From: an uncultured Oceanospirillaceae bacterium
GTDB taxonomy: Bacteria; Pseudomonadota; Gammaproteobacteria; Pseudomonadales; Balneatricaceae
Direction of reading: 5' to 3'
NCBI GenBank assembly: GCA_913057435.1
Contig: CAJXNY010000010.1
Span: 54,522 to 118,521 of the forward strand
DNA length: 64,000 nucleotides
The translations under genes and the position numbers were made by a program. The notes below the pieces were generated by a model. It was not told where the DNA came from and searched no databases. It saw only the letters and a program-made list of their open reading frames with translations. Below are positions 45,878 to 55,727 of this stretch, one piece after another. Each line of letters begins with the position of its first letter. Within the stretch, counting starts at the first letter, position 1.

Positions 45878-48800
45878 TGGCATTGCTGAAACGGCCCGGT
45901 TTTTTCGCTTTTCTGGCGGTGGCGTTTATCAACGCCTTTGTCGATCTGGGTCACAAGATTATTATTCAGAACACCCTGTTCAAAGCCTACGATGGCGACA
46001 CTCAGATTATCCTCACCGCCGTGGTCAACGGCCTGATCCTGTTACCCTTTGTACTGTTGCTGACCCCCTCGGGTTACCTCTCTGATAAGTATCCGAAAAA
46101 TAGGGTGATGCGCTTTGCCGCCTGGGGGGCGGTGGCGATTACCCTGATGATTACCGCCTGTTATTACCTGGGCTGGTTTTTACCGGCGTTCGGGCTTACC
46201 TTCCTGCTGGCGTTGCAGAGTGCGATCTACAGCCCGGCCAAATACGGCTTTATCAAAGAGCTGGTGGGGCAGGACCAGCTGACTGAAGGTAACGGCTGGG
46301 TGCAGTCGGTAACCATGGTGGCGATTCTGAGTGGCATCGTGGTGTTCTCGGCACTGTTCGAACTGCGGCTGGAAGGCGTTAGCACGCTGCCACCGGAGCA
46401 GAGCCTGCTGGCGATTGCGCCACTGGGCTGGCTGCTGGTGGCCGGTGCGCTGGTCGAGCTGGTGCTGGCGTACCGTCTGCCGCAGCTGCGCGACACTGAT
46501 ACCGCTGCCCGCTTTGACTGGGCGGGCTACCGCAAAGGGCAGACACTTAAAGCGAATCTCTCCCTGCTGGCTGAGCGTCGCGCAGTGATACTGGCGGTGG
46601 CTGGTCTGGCGGCGTTCTGGTCGATCAGCCAGGTGATGCTGGCGGTGTTCCCGGCGTTTGCTGAGCAGCACATGGGTCAGCACAACACCTTTGTGATTCA
46701 GGGCGTGATGGCGCTGTCGGGCATTGGCATTATGATCGGCTCGGCGCTGGCCGGGCGCTGGTCCCGTCATTACATCAACCTGGGCCTGATTCCGGTGGGC
46801 GCACTGGGGTTGGCGCTGGGGCTGTTTTTACTGCCCCAGCTGGGCGATATGCGTGCCCAGGCGGGTGCTTTTTTGCTGATTGGTATCAGTGGTGCGCTGG
46901 TGGTGATTCCGCTTAATGCACTGATTCAGTTCAATACCGATAAAGCCCAGCTTGGCCGTGTGCTGGCCGGGTATAACTTCGTCGAAAAAGGCACCATGCT
47001 GCTGGCCCTGGGTGTTACCGTCACCTTCGCCTGGGTGGGAATTGATGGCCTCTGGTTACTGTGGGTGCTGGCGCTGGTCGGTATTGTTGGTGCGGTGGCG
47101 GCGATTATTCTGCTGCCCCAGGGGTTGATCCGGCGGATGGTCAGCGCACTGTTCCGGGTGAAATACCGGCTGGAAGTGCTGGGTTTTGAAAACCTGCCCG
47201 CTGAGGGTAAGGGGGTACTGCTGCTGGGTAACCATACCAGCTGGCTGGACTGGGCCATTATCCAGCTGGCCAGCCCGCGCCACATTACCTTTGTGATGGA
47301 ACGGGTGATCTACGAGCGCTGGTATCTGAAATGGTTCCTGGATCTGTACGGGGTGATTCCGGTGTCGTCGGGCGGTTCTCGCGGGGCGATGAAGGCGGTG
47401 GCCGAGCGGTTGAACAAGGGCGAAGCGGTGTGTCTGTTCCCGGAAGGGGCGATCACCTTCAATGGCCACCTGGCTGAGTTTAAACGCGGCTTTGAACATG
47501 CCTGTAAAGACGTAGAAGGTGATGTAACGATCATGCCGTTCTACCTGCGCGGGCTCTGGGGCAGTCGTTTTTCCCGCTCCACCGAGAAAATGCGCAGCCT
47601 GCGGGACGAAGGCCTGCAGCGTGATGTGATCGTTGCCTTTGGTGAACCGATGGCCATCGAGAGTAAAGCTTTTCAGGTAAAAGCCGCCGTGCGCGAGCTG
47701 TCGATCCACGCCTGGCAGCAGCACACTGACAGCCTCAGCCCGCTGGCACAGAGTTTTGTCCGTATGGCCAAATCCACCCCCAACGACTGGGCCATTGCTG
47801 ATGTGCAGGGTGAACCCCTGAGTCATCGTCGCCTGCTGACCGCCTGTACGCTGTTTTCTCAGCGGCTGGGCCGAGTGCCGTCGCAGAACCTGGGTATCCT
47901 GATGCCCACTTCCAGCGCCGGGGCCATCGCCAATATGGCAGCGTTGATGGCGGGTAAAACCGTGGTTAACCTTAACTTCACCGCCAACCCGACCTCGTTG
48001 CTGTCCTCTTTGCAGCAGGCGGAAGTGGATACCATCGTCACCGCCCGCCAGTTTGTGAAAAAACTCAAGGCGCGGGGCATTGATCTGGACGCGCTGTTTG
48101 AAGGCCGTACCATTTTGTACATGGAGGATATCAAAGCCCAGTTCAGCAAAGCCGCAGCCCTGAGCACTCTGGCGCTGGTGACACTGTTGCCGACGGCATT
48201 GCTGATTCCGCTGATTTGTAAACCGGCCCGGCTGGATGATACCGCCGCGATTATGTTCTCTTCCGGCAGTGAAGGCGCGCCCAAAGGGGTGATGCTCAGC
48301 CACCGTAACCTGATGGCCAACCTCAAGCAGGTGTCGGATGTGATCAACGTGCGTGAAGAAGACTGCCTGATGGCCACGCTGCCTGCCTTCCATGCCTTCG
48401 GCCTGACGGTGACCACCTTCCTGCCGCTGGTGGAAGGGGTGCCGGTGGTCTGTCATCCAGATCCAACCGATGCCCTTAACGTGGGTAAAGGGGTGGCTAA
48501 GTACAAAGCCACGGTGATGTTTGCCACCTCTACCTTTTTGCGCATCTACACCCGTAACCGCAAACTGCACCCGCTAATGCTGGCCTCGCTGCGGGTAACG
48601 GTGGCCGGTGCCGAGAAACTGGACCCTCAGGTGCGTGATGCCTTCGAGCAGAAGTTCCACACCCCGATTATTGAGGGCTACGGTTGTACCGAAACCACCC
48701 CAGTGGCAGCGGTCAACTTGCCGGACCAGATTAATACACACTGGTGGACGGTACAGGTCGGCAATAAAGTCGGCACCGTGGGCATGGCGCTGCCGGGTTC

Positions 48801-49344
48801 CACGGTACGCATTGTTGACCCGGTGACTCTGGCTACCCTGCCGACCGGTGACGATGGCTTGATCCTGATCGGCGGTAGCCAGATTATGCAGGGTTATCTC
48901 AATGATCCTGAGCGCACCGCTGAAGTGGTGGTGGAGATGGATGGCATCCGCTGGTACAAATCCGGCGATAAAGGCCACGTCGATGAAGATGGCTTTATCA
49001 CCATCGTTGATCGCTATTCCCGCTTTGCCAAACTCGGTGGCGAGATGGTCAGCCTCACCGCCGTGGAGCAAACCGTGCGCCAGTGTCTCAAGCGCCCGGA
49101 GCTGCCACTGGTGGCAGTGAATCTGCCGGATGCGAAAAAAGGTGAAAAAGTGGTGCTGCTGGTAGAAGTCGAGGATGAAAGCGACCTCGACATCAGCACC
49201 CTGCGCCAGCAGCTGGTAGATGCAGGCATGGCAGCATTAACGCTGCCTGCTGAAGTCCATGGGGTGAACCAGGTGCCGGTACTGGGCTCGGGTAAAACGG
49301 ATTTTGCTGGATCTCGGGCATTAGCGGTGGAGGTGAGTGGGTAG
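45874..49344 (+). CDS. LplT-PlsC-acyl-ACP synthetase fusion (lysophospholipid recycling)
   Basis: A 1156-residue, three-part protein. Residues 1-410 are a 12-helix MFS lysophospholipid flippase of the LplT type. Residues about 440-620 are a PlsC acyltransferase with NHTSWLDW (HX4D, about 452) and FPEGAI (about 522). Residues about 640-1156 are an AMP-forming acyl synthetase with FSSGSEGAPKGVMLSHRN (about 794). In E. coli, LplT is one protein and Aas the other two; here all are joined. The protein would flip lysophosphatidylethanolamine inward and reacylate it. It is co-translated with the upstream TetR. The tail ends in the synthetase C-terminal domain (GSGKTDF). Confidence 0.93.
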   Translation: MMALLKRPGFFAFLAVAFINAFVDLGHKIIIQNTLFKAYDGDTQIILTAVVNGLILLPFVLLLTPSGYLSDKYPKNRVMRFAAWGAVAITLMITACYYLGWFLPAFGLTFLLALQSAIYSPAKYGFIKELVGQDQLTEGNGWVQSVTMVAILSGIVVFSALFELRLEGVSTLPPEQSLLAIAPLGWLLVAGALVELVLAYRLPQLRDTDTAARFDWAGYRKGQTLKANLSLLAERRAVILAVAGLAAFWSISQVMLAVFPAFAEQHMGQHNTFVIQGVMALSGIGIMIGSALAGRWSRHYINLGLIPVGALGLALGLFLLPQLGDMRAQAGAFLLIGISGALVVIPLNALIQFNTDKAQLGRVLAGYNFVEKGTMLLALGVTVTFAWVGIDGLWLLWVLALVGIVGAVAAIILLPQGLIRRMVSALFRVKYRLEVLGFENLPAEGKGVLLLGNHTSWLDWAIIQLASPRHITFVMERVIYERWYLKWFLDLYGVIPVSSGGSRGAMKAVAERLNKGEAVCLFPEGAITFNGHLAEFKRGFEHACKDVEGDVTIMPFYLRGLWGSRFSRSTEKMRSLRDEGLQRDVIVAFGEPMAIESKAFQVKAAVRELSIHAWQQHTDSLSPLAQSFVRMAKSTPNDWAIADVQGEPLSHRRLLTACTLFSQRLGRVPSQNLGILMPTSSAGAIANMAALMAGKTVVNLNFTANPTSLLSSLQQAEVDTIVTARQFVKKLKARGIDLDALFEGRTILYMEDIKAQFSKAAALSTLALVTLLPTALLIPLICKPARLDDTAAIMFSSGSEGAPKGVMLSHRNLMANLKQVSDVINVREEDCLMATLPAFHAFGLTVTTFLPLVEGVPVVCHPDPTDALNVGKGVAKYKATVMFATSTFLRIYTRNRKLHPLMLASLRVTVAGAEKLDPQVRDAFEQKFHTPIIEGYGCTETTPVAAVNLPDQINTHWWTVQVGNKVGTVGMALPGSTVRIVDPVTLATLPTGDDGLILIGGSQIMQGYLNDPERTAEVVVEMDGIRWYKSGDKGHVDEDGFITIVDRYSRFAKLGGEMVSLTAVEQTVRQCLKRPELPLVAVNLPDAKKGEKVVLLVEVEDESDLDISTLRQQLVDAGMAALTLPAEVHGVNQVPVLGSGKTDFAGSRALAVEVSG

Positions 49345-49469
49345 GTAACAGAAGACAATGCTCATCCTGGGTCAGAAGGTTCGGCCTGGGATGAGTCACG
49401 GTTAAGTGATGCAGTAATAAGACAGCCCGTTCAGGGGTGTAGTCAACTAGAAACAAGGATGAGCTTAAG

Positions 49470-49955
49470 ATGAATTCAAATACTCCGGTTATTAACAAGC
49501 CAACCTCCTCATACATGCTTGCGACATGGGGAGTTTTAGCCCTTGGTGCTGCAGGTTACCTGCTTGGGCTATGGAACTCAGACCTGGCGCTGAATGAACA
49601 AGGCTATTATTTCACAGTATTTCTATTAGCGATGTTCTCGGCGGTCACACTTCAAAAAACGTTAAGAGATAAGCAGGAAGAAATCCCTGTAACAAGCATC
49701 TTTTTAGGCATGTGCTGGATTACGTTTTTTGCTTCAATTGCTTTATTAGTTATTGGTCTCATAAATGCGACGATGCTGCTAAGTGAAAAAGGTTTTTATG
49801 GTATGTCCTTTGTCTTAGCGCTATTCGCGATCATTACTGTGCAAAAAAACACCCGGGATTTAATGGGTAATAACGACATAAAAGGTGTCCCGGCTTTCCA
49901 GAAGTCTTCACCTGGTTTAGATAAAAGTATTGCTAAAGCGGAAATCACAGATTAA
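49470..49955 (+). CDS. YiaA/YiaB-family inner membrane protein
   Basis: A 161-residue membrane protein with two YiaA/B repeats. Each has a pair of helices followed by FLLAMFSAVTLQKTLRDKQEE in the first and FVLALFAIITVQKNTRDLMGN in the second, where the VQKxxRD motif is the family mark. The first and second helical pairs (GVLALGAAGYLLGLWNS, FASIALLVIGLINA) are typical. The function of YiaA/YiaB is unknown. It lies 125 bases past the LplT/Aas fusion; an imperfect hairpin in between (CTCATCC/GGATGAG near 49362) may partly terminate. Confidence 0.88.
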   Translation: MNSNTPVINKPTSSYMLATWGVLALGAAGYLLGLWNSDLALNEQGYYFTVFLLAMFSAVTLQKTLRDKQEEIPVTSIFLGMCWITFFASIALLVIGLINATMLLSEKGFYGMSFVLALFAIITVQKNTRDLMGNNDIKGVPAFQKSSPGLDKSIAKAEITD

Positions 49956-50174
49956 CGCCAGTGAGTGCGGGCGGCGTCTGGAAGGCGTCAGCCTCCTGCT
50001 GCCAGTACAGGGCCTGAGCATGCAAAGGCTGTACTGCACTGATTCACAGTGAGGCATTCAGTGCTTGAATCCAGTATCTAAACTTGTAAACATCCTACAA
50101 ACAGTGCCGGTGTTTACGTTAACACAGGCGTTAGCGTTCATAATCAAGACTGACAGCAGTATGCGGAGCCTCCG

Positions 50175-50903
50175 ATGTACCCAAACGCCAATATTTTGGT
50201 GGTAGATGATGAGCCGCTCACGCGGGAGTGTTTGCGTTGCTATTTTGAAACGGAAGGCTGTCAGGTGTTCTGCGCTGAGACGGCTGAAGAGGCGGAATCG
50301 GTGTTAGCACAGCAGGCGATCGACCTGTTACTGCTTGATATCCGGCTGCCGGGTAAAGATGGCCTGACGTTGACGCGAGAGATTCGCGTACACAGTGAGG
50401 TCGGTATTATCCTGGTGACCGGGCGGCAGGATGAAGTTGATCGCCTGATTGGTCTGGAGTGCGGTGCCGATGACTATATCACTAAGCCTTTCAATCCGCG
50501 TGAAGTGCTCGCACGCAGCAAAAACCTGATTCGGCGAGTGCGTCACAGTACGCAGACTAAGCCGACCGATTGCCAGCCTAATAGCGTGCAGGGATTTGAT
50601 GACTGGAAGCTCAACCTTGATCGCCGTCAGCTGATTGACCAACACCATCAGACTACCCAGCTCACCGAAGCTGAATTTCAGCTACTGCGGGTGCTGATTA
50701 ACAACCGAGGTCAGGTAATGAGCCGCGATCAGTTACTCGATCAGATCCGCAATCGAGAGTGGATGCCCAGTGATCGTACCGTGGATGTGCTGGTTGGCCG
50801 TCTGAGGCGCAAGTTGCTGGACGATCCTGCCAGCCCAAGGCTGATTCTGACGGTACATGGTGCGGGTTATCTGTTCACCCCCCAATCTGTCGACCTGCAG
50901 TGA
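50175..50903 (+). CDS. Orphan OmpR/TorR-type response regulator
   Basis: A 242-residue regulator. The receiver (1-115) has Asp11, Asp12, phospho-acceptor Asp55 (LLLLDIRLPGKDG), a Thr in LVTGR and Lys in ITKPFNPRE. The OmpR winged helix follows (LTEAEFQLLRVLINNRGQVMSRDQLLDQIRNREWMPSDRTVDVLVGRLRRKL). The receiver pattern VGIILVTGRQDEVDRLIGLECGADDYITKPF is close to TorR and ArcA. No histidine kinase is adjacent, so the partner lies elsewhere. Transcription ends at a strong hairpin shared with nhaC. Confidence 0.9.
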   Translation: MYPNANILVVDDEPLTRECLRCYFETEGCQVFCAETAEEAESVLAQQAIDLLLLDIRLPGKDGLTLTREIRVHSEVGIILVTGRQDEVDRLIGLECGADDYITKPFNPREVLARSKNLIRRVRHSTQTKPTDCQPNSVQGFDDWKLNLDRRQLIDQHHQTTQLTEAEFQLLRVLINNRGQVMSRDQLLDQIRNREWMPSDRTVDVLVGRLRRKLLDDPASPRLILTVHGAGYLFTPQSVDLQ

Positions 50904-50928
50904 AAGCGCTGTTGTTGCTGAAAGCAGA

Positions 50929-50963
50929 AAAGGACCACAGAGTTACCCCTGTGGTCCTTTGTT
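50929..50963. terminator. Terminator between the response regulator and nhaC
   Basis: AAAGGACCACAG (50929-50940) pairs perfectly with CTGTGGTCCTTT (50949-50960) around an eight-base loop. With A and T ends it can serve both convergent genes. Confidence 0.85.
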
Positions 50964-50984
50964 ATGCGAGTAACGTCGGCAGGT

Positions 50985-52484
50985 TTAAAGCACCTGTGTC
51001 ACAGCACGTTGAACTTTGTCTTCTATGGGCTGCTGGATGGCTTCTCCATCCGCTTCCCACTTTTCGACCTCAGCGGCACTGGCTTTCGGTGAGAATTTAC
51101 CCAGTGCTGCGTAGATCAGCCCCAGTACCGGCGAGATCCAGCAGGCGAATGCCAGTGGGATGTACAGCAGGTTTTCAATATTGCCATCGGCAATCCCCAG
51201 TCCCAGCGCGGTAATGACAAAGGCACCGCCTGCATTCCAGGGAACCAGCGGTGAAATCAGCGTGCCACCTTCTTCAACGGCACGGGACAGGTTCAGCGTG
51301 GAGTAGCCTTTTGCGCGATAGGTGGGTGCAAACATCCGGCCCGGCAGAGCAATAGACAGGTACGGATCACCCGCGACCAGATTTGTTGCGACGGCGGTGC
51401 CGGTGGCTGCACTCTGCAGACCGAAGAAAGAACGGGTGTTCTTGAGCATGGCATTAATAATCGTTTCCAGGCAACGGGTACGTTCCAGTGCGCCGCCAAA
51501 GCCCAAAGCGATCATCACCAGGGTGATTACCCAGGTCATAGACTGTACACCACCACGGTTAAGCAGGGTGTCGATCTCACTGATCCCCGTATCAACCTTA
51601 TAGCCGCTTTGCATATAGTTGAATACATCGTGCAGGCTGGCACCCTGGACGAAGATCGCCAGTAATGCACCAAAGGTGGCACCTGCAAACAGGGACGGAA
51701 TGGCAGGCATCTTTTTCAGAGCCAGGCCAATGACCAGTACTGCTGGCAACAGCAGAATCCAGGACAGTTCGAACTGCTGAGCCAGGCCGCCAGTGATGGC
51801 GTCAATTTTGGAGAAATCGACCTGTTCGCTGTCGATAACGTTAAAACCAACGAACAGATAAATGGCAAAGGCGATCAGCATTGCCGGAACGGTAGTGGGC
51901 AGCATATTGCGGATATGATCGAACAGGTTCACGCCCGTTACTGCTGGCGCCAGGTTGGTGGTGTCGGACAGTGGTGAAATCTTGTCACCAAAGAACGCAC
52001 CGGATACGACTGCACCGGCTGTCCAGTACATTGGAATATCGAAGCCTGCACCAATCCCCATCAGCGCCAGACCGACTGTACCTACAGTGCCCCAGGATGT
52101 GCCCAGGGAGACGGATACCACGGCACAGAGCAACATACCGGCAGCCAGGAAAAGTTCCGGGCTGAGCAATTTCAGGCCGTAGTAAATCAGCAATGGTACG
52201 GTGCCGCTGGCAATCCATACCCCAACGATCATACCGACGATCATCAGAATAGCGATGGAAGGCAAGCCAACACGCACTACGTGCAGTACACCATCTTCAA
52301 TATCAGCCCAGCGGTAGCCGCGTCTCCAGCCCATCAGTGCAGTGATAGCCAGACCAACTGCCAGCGGAATATGAGGGGTAAAATCTTTGAAATAGAACAG
52401 TTGTACGCCGAGAAGAGCGAGGGTTAGCAGGATGGGAATCAACGCCATCGTCAAGCTTGGGGCTCTGTTATTATTATCAGCCAT
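50985..52484 (-). CDS. nhaC: Na+/H+ antiporter NhaC
   Basis: A 499-residue antiporter with about 12 helices, of the NhaC family, exchanging internal Na+ for external protons. Family marks are GTSWGTVGTVGLALMGIGAGFDIP, SGAFFGDKISPLSDTTNLAPAVTG (the conserved DKxSPLSDTTN site) and a C-terminal LISPLVPWNAGGAF segment. ATG 52484 has AGGAG seven bases upstream. Sodium handling fits a marine host. It is transcribed alone, sharing a terminator with the orphan regulator. Confidence 0.95.
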   Translation of the reverse strand: MADNNNRAPSLTMALIPILLTLALLGVQLFYFKDFTPHIPLAVGLAITALMGWRRGYRWADIEDGVLHVVRVGLPSIAILMIVGMIVGVWIASGTVPLLIYYGLKLLSPELFLAAGMLLCAVVSVSLGTSWGTVGTVGLALMGIGAGFDIPMYWTAGAVVSGAFFGDKISPLSDTTNLAPAVTGVNLFDHIRNMLPTTVPAMLIAFAIYLFVGFNVIDSEQVDFSKIDAITGGLAQQFELSWILLLPAVLVIGLALKKMPAIPSLFAGATFGALLAIFVQGASLHDVFNYMQSGYKVDTGISEIDTLLNRGGVQSMTWVITLVMIALGFGGALERTRCLETIINAMLKNTRSFFGLQSAATGTAVATNLVAGDPYLSIALPGRMFAPTYRAKGYSTLNLSRAVEEGGTLISPLVPWNAGGAFVITALGLGIADGNIENLLYIPLAFACWISPVLGLIYAALGKFSPKASAAEVEKWEADGEAIQQPIEDKVQRAVTQVL

Positions 52485-52990
52485 TAGCTACTCCTATTGG
52501 GATAGATCGCAGTACTGCCTGTTATTGGGCAGCAGAATCAGAAGATCTGACTCGCCTGACCGATGGTAATGGGTAGATGTAAACAGAGAATAAAGTCGCT
52601 GTATAAAGTTGTAATCGGAAGGTAAATGGCTGTTTACATTTTCGGCTGATCACCTCAACAGCCCTAAAAATTGTCACCCTCTGATGCCGGGTGCCGTTTG
52701 GCCATCCCGGTTATGGTTTTGGCCAGGTGCTTGACCCTGGTCGTGTTTTTTCCCGTTGTCGTGTGCGGTTACGGGATTGCTGCTACAGCAGTGGCTGAAA
52801 ACCCAGCGGGCAGGGGCTGAGTCTCAGGGCACACAGACACTGTAAATATATGGCATATCTGCCCGGAATATCTGCCCGGTGATCGCTGTCCACTGGGCTA
52901 CCAGGCCCTGCCCGACAAATGAGCTTGTCAGGGTAGGGGGCAGAGCGGGTACAATGGCGCGGTTTACTTCCCCTGACTGGATACCGCACC
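52485..52990. other. Spacer between nhaC and the VF530 gene
   Basis: There is no convincing gene. A long GC-rich stem is possible near 52910-52940 (CCCTGCCC...AGGGTAGGG with GACAA/TTGTC inside). Promoters for the two divergent genes are expected here, but none was fixed. Confidence 0.4.
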
Positions 52991-53539
52991 ATGAATGATG
53001 AGATCAACTACCAGAATAACCCGTTACACGGTGTTAGCTTAAAGAACCTGTTGATCGAAATGGTAGATCACTACGGATTTGAAATACTATTTGCGTACCT
53101 CAATATCAACTGTTTCAAAACCAATCCAGGTATCGAGTCCAGCGTCAAGTTTCTGAAGAAAACGGACTGGGCGCGGGAGAAGGTTGAAGTGTTCTATTTG
53201 TATGAGTTTAAAAATTTACCCCGCGCGTCGTCAGAGCAGTTCAAGCTGCCAGCGCGGAAACGGATTATTCCAGCGCATCAGTCGCCAGGTGAACCGGCTA
53301 AGCTGAGCCTGGAAGATGCTGTCCGGTTGAATGAAAAGCGCGCGAAAAAAGCAGCGGAGCATAACCGGGGGGCTGGTTATCGTGCGGGGCCAGGTAAACG
53401 TTCCGGCGCATCTCGGGGCGGGTTTACCAAAAAGCCGAAAGACACCGCGGCTGTCCCGAAGGTTGAACGCGCAGCGTCGACACCTTCAGATAGCACAGCT
53501 AGTGGGCCGGTAGATCCATGGGCGAAGTGGAAAAACTGA
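52991..53539 (+). CDS. VF530-family DNA-binding protein with basic tail
   Basis: A 182-residue protein. The first 75 residues are the VF530 (DUF2132) fold, [62 protein letters not shown], a small helical domain thought to bind DNA. The rest is a low-complexity, Lys/Arg/Gly/Pro-rich tail ([22 protein letters not shown]), disordered and nucleic-acid-friendly, longer than in many family members. Function is unknown. The start is the first ATG after a short leader. Confidence 0.85.
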   Translation: MNDEINYQNNPLHGVSLKNLLIEMVDHYGFEILFAYLNINCFKTNPGIESSVKFLKKTDWAREKVEVFYLYEFKNLPRASSEQFKLPARKRIIPAHQSPGEPAKLSLEDAVRLNEKRAKKAAEHNRGAGYRAGPGKRSGASRGGFTKKPKDTAAVPKVERAASTPSDSTASGPVDPWAKWKN

Positions 53540-53677
53540 TCTTTAACGGTTGTGAGGTCTCATTCAGTAATTAAGTGCATAATGGCGGTTCCCTTGGCCA
53601 TTAGTGCCTTGAAAACAGGCAGGGCGTCCCGATGAGGCCACTAGCCCCTGATCATCACATGGATGGAGTGATTGACT

Positions 53678-54136
53678 ATGATACAACCCGCGCAACCGGA
53701 ACAGGCTGCGGAAATCTGCGCAGTCATTCGCCGTTCTATTGCCGAGCTCTGCGTTGAGGACCACGGTAATGACCCGGACAAACTGGCCCGCTGGCTGGAG
53801 AACAAAACCGTAGAGAACTGCCAGCGGTGGTTGTTTAACAGCCGCTCACGGGCGTTTGTTGCCATCAGGAACGGTCAGCTGGTGGGGGTTGCCCATCTGG
53901 ACAAGAATGGGTATCTGTATCTGTGTTATGTACTGGCCAGTGTCATAGGGCTGGGGGTCGGCAGGCAGCTACTACAGGCGGCTGAGGCTCAGGCCCGGCA
54001 ATGGGGGGTGGCGGAAATCACCCTGGAAAGCACGGCCACCGCCTGGACGTTTTATAAATCGCAGGGCTACCAGCTGATGCAGGTCCCCGTGACTGCTGAT
54101 GGCATGCTGTTTTATCCCATGTGTAAGTCCCTGTAG
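53678..54136 (+). CDS. GNAT N-acetyltransferase
   Basis: A 152-residue GNAT protein. Motif A is YLCYVLASVIGLGVGRQLLQAAEAQARQ (GLGVG acetyl-CoA loop) and motif B ITLESTATAWTFYKSQGY. It resembles the GNAT at 60296: both have an S-[IV]-x-ELC-x-D segment near residue 22 and ESTxTAxxFYKxxG near the end, so they are paralogues of one family, one in core DNA and the other in an island. GGAG lies nine bases before ATG 53678. Substrate unknown. Confidence 0.85.
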   Translation: MIQPAQPEQAAEICAVIRRSIAELCVEDHGNDPDKLARWLENKTVENCQRWLFNSRSRAFVAIRNGQLVGVAHLDKNGYLYLCYVLASVIGLGVGRQLLQAAEAQARQWGVAEITLESTATAWTFYKSQGYQLMQVPVTADGMLFYPMCKSL

Positions 54137-54170
54137 CAAGATTCCATCCTGCGGTTGCATCGGCCCGCTG

Positions 54171-55670
54171 TCACAGTGTCAGCCCGAACACCCAGGGGGC
54201 GAGCCAGAGCATAGCCCCATACACCAGACCAATGGTGGCCAGGTTAAGCCACAGCCCCGCTTTCATCATGTCTGATATATGCATTCCTTCATAAGAGAAC
54301 ACAATGGCGTTCGGAGGGGTGGCAACGGGCATCATAAAGGCCATCGAAGCGGCCAGCGCGGCAGGGATCGCCAGCACCATGGGGCTCTGCCCCAGCCCCA
54401 CCGCAACCGCCCCCAGGATGGGTAAAAACGTGGCCGTGGTCGCAGTGTTTGAGGTGATTTCGGTCAGAAAGATAATTGCCCCGATGGTCACCAGTATAAT
54501 CAGTGTGATGTCCACCGCACCCAGTCCGCCCACCATCTGGCCAATCGCCGCCGCCAGGCCGGTCGATTTGAACGCCCCGGCCAGGGCCAGGCCACCCCCA
54601 AACAGCAACAATACTCCCCACGGCACCTGTTTCGCCGCATCCCATTCCACGGTGAAGCTGCCCCGTTCTATGGAAGCGGGCAGCACAAACAGCAAGGTGG
54701 CGGAGAACAGCGCAATCGATGTGTCGGAGATCGGCAGGCCAGTAGCAGAGACGATCAACGACCTGAAAATCCACAGAAATGCGGTCAGCAGAAAGACGAC
54801 CAGCACAATCTTCTCGCCTTTGCTCATCGTGCCCAGCGTGGCCAGCTCTTTCTCAATCAGCTGCCCGGCGCCAGACAGATCAATCCCTTTGACGGGAAAC
54901 ACCACCTTACACAGCAGCAGCCAGGTGATCGGTAGCATAATCAACACCAGTGGCAGGCCCATCAGCATCCAGGTGCCAAAATTGATGGTGATGTTGTAGG
55001 TATCACTGAGGAAACTGGCAAGCAGGGTATTAGGCGGGGTGCCGATCAGCGTGCCTACACCGCCAATAGATGCACTGTAGGCAACACCCAGCATCAGAGC
55101 GACACCAAACCGGCGTGCTGCCTCCCGGTCATCAATATGGCTGGCGATAAACTCGACCATCGAGATCGCGACGGCAAACATCATCACCGTGGTGGCCGTA
55201 TTGGAGATCCACATGGACAGAAACGCCGTTGCCAGCATAAAGCCCGCAATAATCCCCTCAGGCCCACTCCCCACCGTTTTGACAATCCGCAGTGCAATAC
55301 GCCGGTGCAGTCCCCAGCGCTGCATCGCTGCGGCAATCAGAAAACCACCCAGAAATAGAAAGATCAGCGGATGACCATAACTGGCGGCAACCGCTTTTTG
55401 CTCAGAGATTTCCAGCAACGGCATCAGCGTAATCGGCAGCAACGCCGTCACCGGCACCGGCGCAGCTTCGGTCATCCACCAGATTACCATCCAGCAGGCC
55501 AGCGCAACCAGCCGCCAGGCCTCCGGCGTCAGTGCTTGCGGCGTGGGCAGCAACAGCACTATCGCCATAACAATGGGCCCCAGTCCCAGGGCAATAAGCC
55601 GCTGTCGGGTAATTGGCGAAGCGGGGGTGTCAGCTTCTGCCTTAGCGTTATGATTGTCGGGGTCTGACAT
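54171..55670 (-). CDS. DASS-family sodium-coupled anion symporter (SLC13 type)
   Basis: A 499-residue, about 11-helix carrier of the divalent anion:sodium symporter family. Both SNT sodium/substrate motifs are present: WISNTATTVMM and EITSNTATTATF. GIGGVGTLIGTPPN-type sequence (YSASIGGVGTLIGTPPNTLL) and the second PVATPPNAIVFSYEG are likewise family marks. The likely substrates are C4/C6 dicarboxylates, sulfate or taurine-like anions. ATG 55670 has an AGGTAGGT leader. A short 8-base tandem repeat lies 30 bases upstream. Confidence 0.92.
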   Translation of the reverse strand: MSDPDNHNAKAEADTPASPITRQRLIALGLGPIVMAIVLLLPTPQALTPEAWRLVALACWMVIWWMTEAAPVPVTALLPITLMPLLEISEQKAVAASYGHPLIFLFLGGFLIAAAMQRWGLHRRIALRIVKTVGSGPEGIIAGFMLATAFLSMWISNTATTVMMFAVAISMVEFIASHIDDREAARRFGVALMLGVAYSASIGGVGTLIGTPPNTLLASFLSDTYNITINFGTWMLMGLPLVLIMLPITWLLLCKVVFPVKGIDLSGAGQLIEKELATLGTMSKGEKIVLVVFLLTAFLWIFRSLIVSATGLPISDTSIALFSATLLFVLPASIERGSFTVEWDAAKQVPWGVLLLFGGGLALAGAFKSTGLAAAIGQMVGGLGAVDITLIILVTIGAIIFLTEITSNTATTATFLPILGAVAVGLGQSPMVLAIPAALAASMAFMMPVATPPNAIVFSYEGMHISDMMKAGLWLNLATIGLVYGAMLWLAPWVFGLTL

Positions 55671-55699
55671 GGCAATACCTACCTGTGCTTGAGATTACC

Positions 55700-55727
55700 G
55701 GGTATCTGGGTATCTGGGTATCTGGGT
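55700..55727. repeat. Three copies of an 8-base tandem repeat upstream of the DASS carrier gene
   Basis: GGGTATCT is repeated three times (55700-55723) and followed by GGGT. It lies 30 bases before the start codon of the DASS gene, in the leader or promoter, and could vary in copy number. Confidence 0.85.

Noticed and set aside
47056..48570. A 504-codon minus-strand open frame
   Set aside because: It is antisense to the PlsC/synthetase part of the LplT-Aas fusion, His/Gln-rich as typical of shadow frames, with no family features.
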